From the NCBI GenBank assembly GCA_965206675.1, contig CBDBKL010000002.1:8860-72859 (forward strand): DNA of 64,000 bases, read 5' to 3'. Position numbers and translations under genes: made by a program. The notes below the pieces were generated by a model, which worked only from the letters and a program-made list of their open reading frames with translations, had not been told where the DNA came from and did not search any database. Origin of the DNA: CBDBKL01 sp965206675. GTDB taxonomy: Bacteria > Bdellovibrionota > Bdellovibrionia > Bdellovibrionales > JAKFYE01. Numbering within the stretch: position 1 is the first letter of the stretch; every line of letters starts with the position of its first letter. Shown one piece after another: positions 61,516 to 64,000 of this stretch.

Positions 61516-62811
61516 TTAATAAATGTCCTCTTTTAATATTCTATCAAACAATCCACTTATACGTTCCTTATGAACCTCACCAGTAAATATCTGTTCCCAC
61601 TCTGCAGAACTCAATAACTTTCCCTGCTCTGTTTTCATTAAAACCTCTTTGAGGTTTTTATTTGAATCCGTTAAAGCCGCTTTTTGAACAAGATTATAGG
61701 CATCCTCCCTTGTCAGTCCTTTTTCCACTAATTTTAAAAGAACCTGAGAACTAAAAAGCCTTCCTTGAGAAATATCCATATTTTTTTTCATTTGCTCTTT
61801 ATCCACAGTCAGATTTTTAATCAAATGAGACATTCTATCCAACGCATAATCCGTTAAAATAAATGAATCGGGAAAGATCACTCTTTCTACTGAAGAATGA
61901 CTGATATCACGCTCATGCCAAAGTGATATATTTTCAAATGCACTCAGACAATATCCTCTCAGTAAACGCGCAAGCCCGCTAATATTTTCTGCGCCAATGG
62001 GATTTTTCTTATGGGGCATAACACTTGAGCCCTTTTGTCCCTCTTTAAACTCCTCAAAAATCTCCCCAACCTCTGTTCGTTGCAAATGTCGTAACTCTAT
62101 AGCCAAACGCTCTAAACCACATAATGTTGAACACAGAGCATATATGACTTCCGCATGACGATCTCTTGGCACAACTTGTGTTGCAATACTTTCAGGTGTT
62201 AATCCCAATATCCCTGCAACACGTTTTTCTACATCTGGAGGTTGAGAAGAATATGTTCCAACAGCTCCGCTTAACTTCACAATTAGAGCTTGTGCCATAG
62301 ATTTTTGAAAACGTTCTCTATTCCTTCGTAACTCACAGAGATGGCCCAGCAACTTTAAACCAAACGTTGTTGGTTCCGCATGAACACCATGAGTTCTTCC
62401 TGAGCAAAGGGTCTCCCTATGTTTTTTGGCCTGAGCCAGCAATGCCGATTCCAACGCCTCAAATCCTTTAAAAAGCACATCTTTAGATTGTTTTAGAGTC
62501 AAACTTAACCCCGTATCTAAAACATCTGAGCTTGTCAGACCAAAATGAAAAAATCTTCCCTCCTTCCCGACTGATTCTGCAGCATTCATCACAAAGGCGG
62601 CTACATCATGACGAGTCTTTTTCTCAATTTCTTTCATTTTTTCTAAATCATAACTGGCTCGCTCCCTTATAGCTGAAGCTGCTGACTTGGGAATAATTCC
62701 CAGATCAGCCTGGGTTTGAGCGACAACTTTTTCCACTTCTAGAAGATTTAAAAACTTGTTATCCTCAGACCAAATTCTTCCCATCTCTTCACGGGTATAT
62801 CTGGAAATCAC
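61516..62811 (-). CDS. purB: Adenylosuccinate lyase
   Basis: 431 residues from a GTG overlapping the upstream stop by 4 bp. HFGLTSSDVLDTGLSL, SGRTHGVHAEPTTFGLKL and the fumarase-family signature GSSVMPHKKNPIGAENI are present. It cleaves SAICAR and adenylosuccinate in purine synthesis. Confidence 0.96.
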   Translation of the reverse strand: MISRYTREEMGRIWSEDNKFLNLLEVEKVVAQTQADLGIIPKSAASAIRERASYDLEKMKEIEKKTRHDVAAFVMNAAESVGKEGRFFHFGLTSSDVLDTGLSLTLKQSKDVLFKGFEALESALLAQAKKHRETLCSGRTHGVHAEPTTFGLKLLGHLCELRRNRERFQKSMAQALIVKLSGAVGTYSSQPPDVEKRVAGILGLTPESIATQVVPRDRHAEVIYALCSTLCGLERLAIELRHLQRTEVGEIFEEFKEGQKGSSVMPHKKNPIGAENISGLARLLRGYCLSAFENISLWHERDISHSSVERVIFPDSFILTDYALDRMSHLIKNLTVDKEQMKKNMDISQGRLFSSQVLLKLVEKGLTREDAYNLVQKAALTDSNKNLKEVLMKTEQGKLLSSAEWEQIFTGEVHKERISGLFDRILKEDIY

Positions 62812-64000
62812 TTTTTACTCCCTTCTTGCTTTTGATCATAAATATTGGAAAGTTTTTGAAACAAAACTTTATGGTGAAGTGTCATCATATGCCAATCCAA
62901 CCGACCCCAGGTCTCCGGACTATCAAAAAAGACTCCCTTTTGAGGTTTTAATTGTTTTAATGTCGATTGAGAATAACAACTAAACGGTGCTGGCCCTAAT
63001 TCTTCATAAGACAATTTTCCCTCTAAGGGCAGATCGATATGAGAAATTGGAATATTTTCTATTCGCCTTAATAATTCATCTTTCAAATTATTACACATTT
63101 GTTTTAAATACTCTTCATCAAACCTCTTGTGTTCTGAAATTCTCACCCAAATATCAAAAGTATTTTTCCTATCTGTTTTCTGAACAATAGCAAACTGAGA
63201 GTGCGTAAAGGGTAAATAAATATCTCTAAGAAGCACAAAATAATCTGGCCAAACAGATGTTATATGATTCGTGTGAAACGCAAACCTGTACCTCACCCAT
63301 GACCATTCACTTTCCGTAGAACAGTTAGAAAACAAATAACTCAACATATCTTTGGAATAATAACCCGTTTCTTGTGAACTTAAGCCCCAAACAATATTCT
63401 GAGTCTCCAATGTTTCATCAGCTTTTATCAAATAGGAATCCGTAGAGCTTTGATCTATGGACATTGGCAAAGAAAAGGTTTTTAAGTCAGCCATAGGAAG
63501 ACCTGCCCTACTCTGGCGTAGGAAAAGAGGAGCTTGTAAAGGTAAAGGGTGTGTTTTCATTAAGGACTCTGGGAAGTCATAATAGACATTTGCTGCCATA
63601 TTAGTGGCCAAATGGGCTAACCATACTTGTTCATAGGAACTATTTTTCATACTCCCTAATTTTCGTTTAGACACTTCGAAACTCAAGGCATCTCTTAAAA
63701 ATGCTAATACAGGTTCTGACAATTGAAATTTATGGACATATTTTTCAAAAAGCGGTCCCTTTAATTCACAGGGTCCATCATCTAACCACAGACTAAAACC
63801 TCTCTCTACGGGCCTCATATTTCCAGTGTTAGAAATCTGATAGTATTCAAGGGTATTTTCTGTTTGATATATTCCAAATGGACCTTCTTTATCTTCCGAC
63901 AACCATTGTCCCATTTTATCCGTTAAATCGATAAAGCAAACATTTAGACCATGATTTTTTAATTTAGAAGCTAATGCATTTAAACGCCCATAAATTGAAA
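62808..64000 (-). CDS. Unrecognised protein, N-terminus beyond the window edge
   Basis: The frame is open to the right edge, so the ATG at 63914 is probably internal. The edge sequence SIYGRLNALASKLKNHGLNVCFIDL, then DKMGQWLSEDKEG, looks like the beta-alpha-beta after a dinucleotide-binding GxGxxG whose glycines would be just outside. The remaining 360 residues are not recognised. An FAD- or NAD-dependent oxidoreductase is a possible reading, not shown. It is translationally coupled to purB. Confidence 0.65.
   Translation of the reverse strand, partial: SIYGRLNALASKLKNHGLNVCFIDLTDKMGQWLSEDKEGPFGIYQTENTLEYYQISNTGNMRPVERGFSLWLDDGPCELKGPLFEKYVHKFQLSEPVLAFLRDALSFEVSKRKLGSMKNSSYEQVWLAHLATNMAANVYYDFPESLMKTHPLPLQAPLFLRQSRAGLPMADLKTFSLPMSIDQSSTDSYLIKADETLETQNIVWGLSSQETGYYSKDMLSYLFSNCSTESEWSWVRYRFAFHTNHITSVWPDYFVLLRDIYLPFTHSQFAIVQKTDRKNTFDIWVRISEHKRFDEEYLKQMCNNLKDELLRRIENIPISHIDLPLEGKLSYEELGPAPFSCYSQSTLKQLKPQKGVFFDSPETWGRLDWHMMTLHHKVLFQKLSNIYDQKQEGSKK

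Noticed and set aside
1..64000. CRISPR arrays, prophage, rRNA operon
   Set aside because: No regularly spaced direct repeats, phage gene modules or rRNA-like sequence were seen.

Overview
The window is dense bacterial chromosome, AT-rich and mostly housekeeping. The organism is Gram-negative: it has LptD, many lipoproteins with Ser-rich lipoboxes, a likely outer-membrane barrel and the Mpl murein-recycling ligase. The combination of AhpC/AhpD, a VKOR-DsbA fusion, a membrane-anchored MutS paralogue, many secreted proteins of no recognisable family and low GC suggests a Bdellovibrionota (Bdellovibrio/Bacteriovorax-like) relative. That is an inference at roughly 50% confidence; no rRNA is present to test it.

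Layout. 0-2.5 kb: ahpC (cut by the left edge), ahpD, an RDD membrane protein and a convergent PQQ-type sugar dehydrogenase. 2.5-3.7 kb: a thermonuclease lipoprotein flanked by inverted repeat elements. 3.7-12 kb: a minus-strand run with a secreted unknown, dnaE, a gamma-carbonic anhydrase, miaB, a Lys-rich zinc-motif protein and a DUF4097-like protein. 12-14.7 kb: thiolase plus both 3-oxoacid CoA-transferase subunits (acetoacetate use). 14.7-21 kb: pyruvate kinase, then an outer-membrane protein with a 953-residue lipoprotein. 21.9-33 kb: argS, VKOR-DsbA, a coiled-coil protein with a C10 tract, 3-methyladenine glycosylase, a STAS protein, rsmI, lptD, a DUF1624-like acyltransferase and a penicillin-binding-type serine hydrolase. 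33-40 kb: the block ffh - tiny lipoprotein - rpsP - khpA - rimM - trmD - rplS - rnhB - yraN, with an ABC-2 exporter upstream. 40-51.5 kb: an accessory zone with the membrane MutS paralogue, trhO, several lipoproteins, an IS1595-type remnant, a SUMF1-domain lipoprotein and a lipoprotein phosphodiesterase. 51.5-55 kb: initiator tRNA, two pilin-like proteins, a thioesterase and a minimal LuxR protein. 55-64 kb: mutS, the murein-recycling genes (LD-carboxypeptidase, serine hydrolase, mpl), purB and a gene cut by the right edge.

The most unusual content is a set of dispersed structured repeats. Family A is a 126-bp imperfect palindrome (six full or nearly full copies) lying at or just after stop codons, in the same orientation relative to the upstream gene each time. 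Family B is a 130-190-bp hairpin with a conserved core and outer arms that differ between copies yet stay complementary. Family C is about 60 bp. They occur in the order gene-A-B(-C), and at two places inverted copies bracket a segment (the nuclease gene, and a 5-kb accessory segment). Other variable-looking features are a G10 tract between a candidate -35 and -10, a C10 tract early in a reading frame, a C9 tract in a lipoprotein gene and a nine-copy AAACT repeat.
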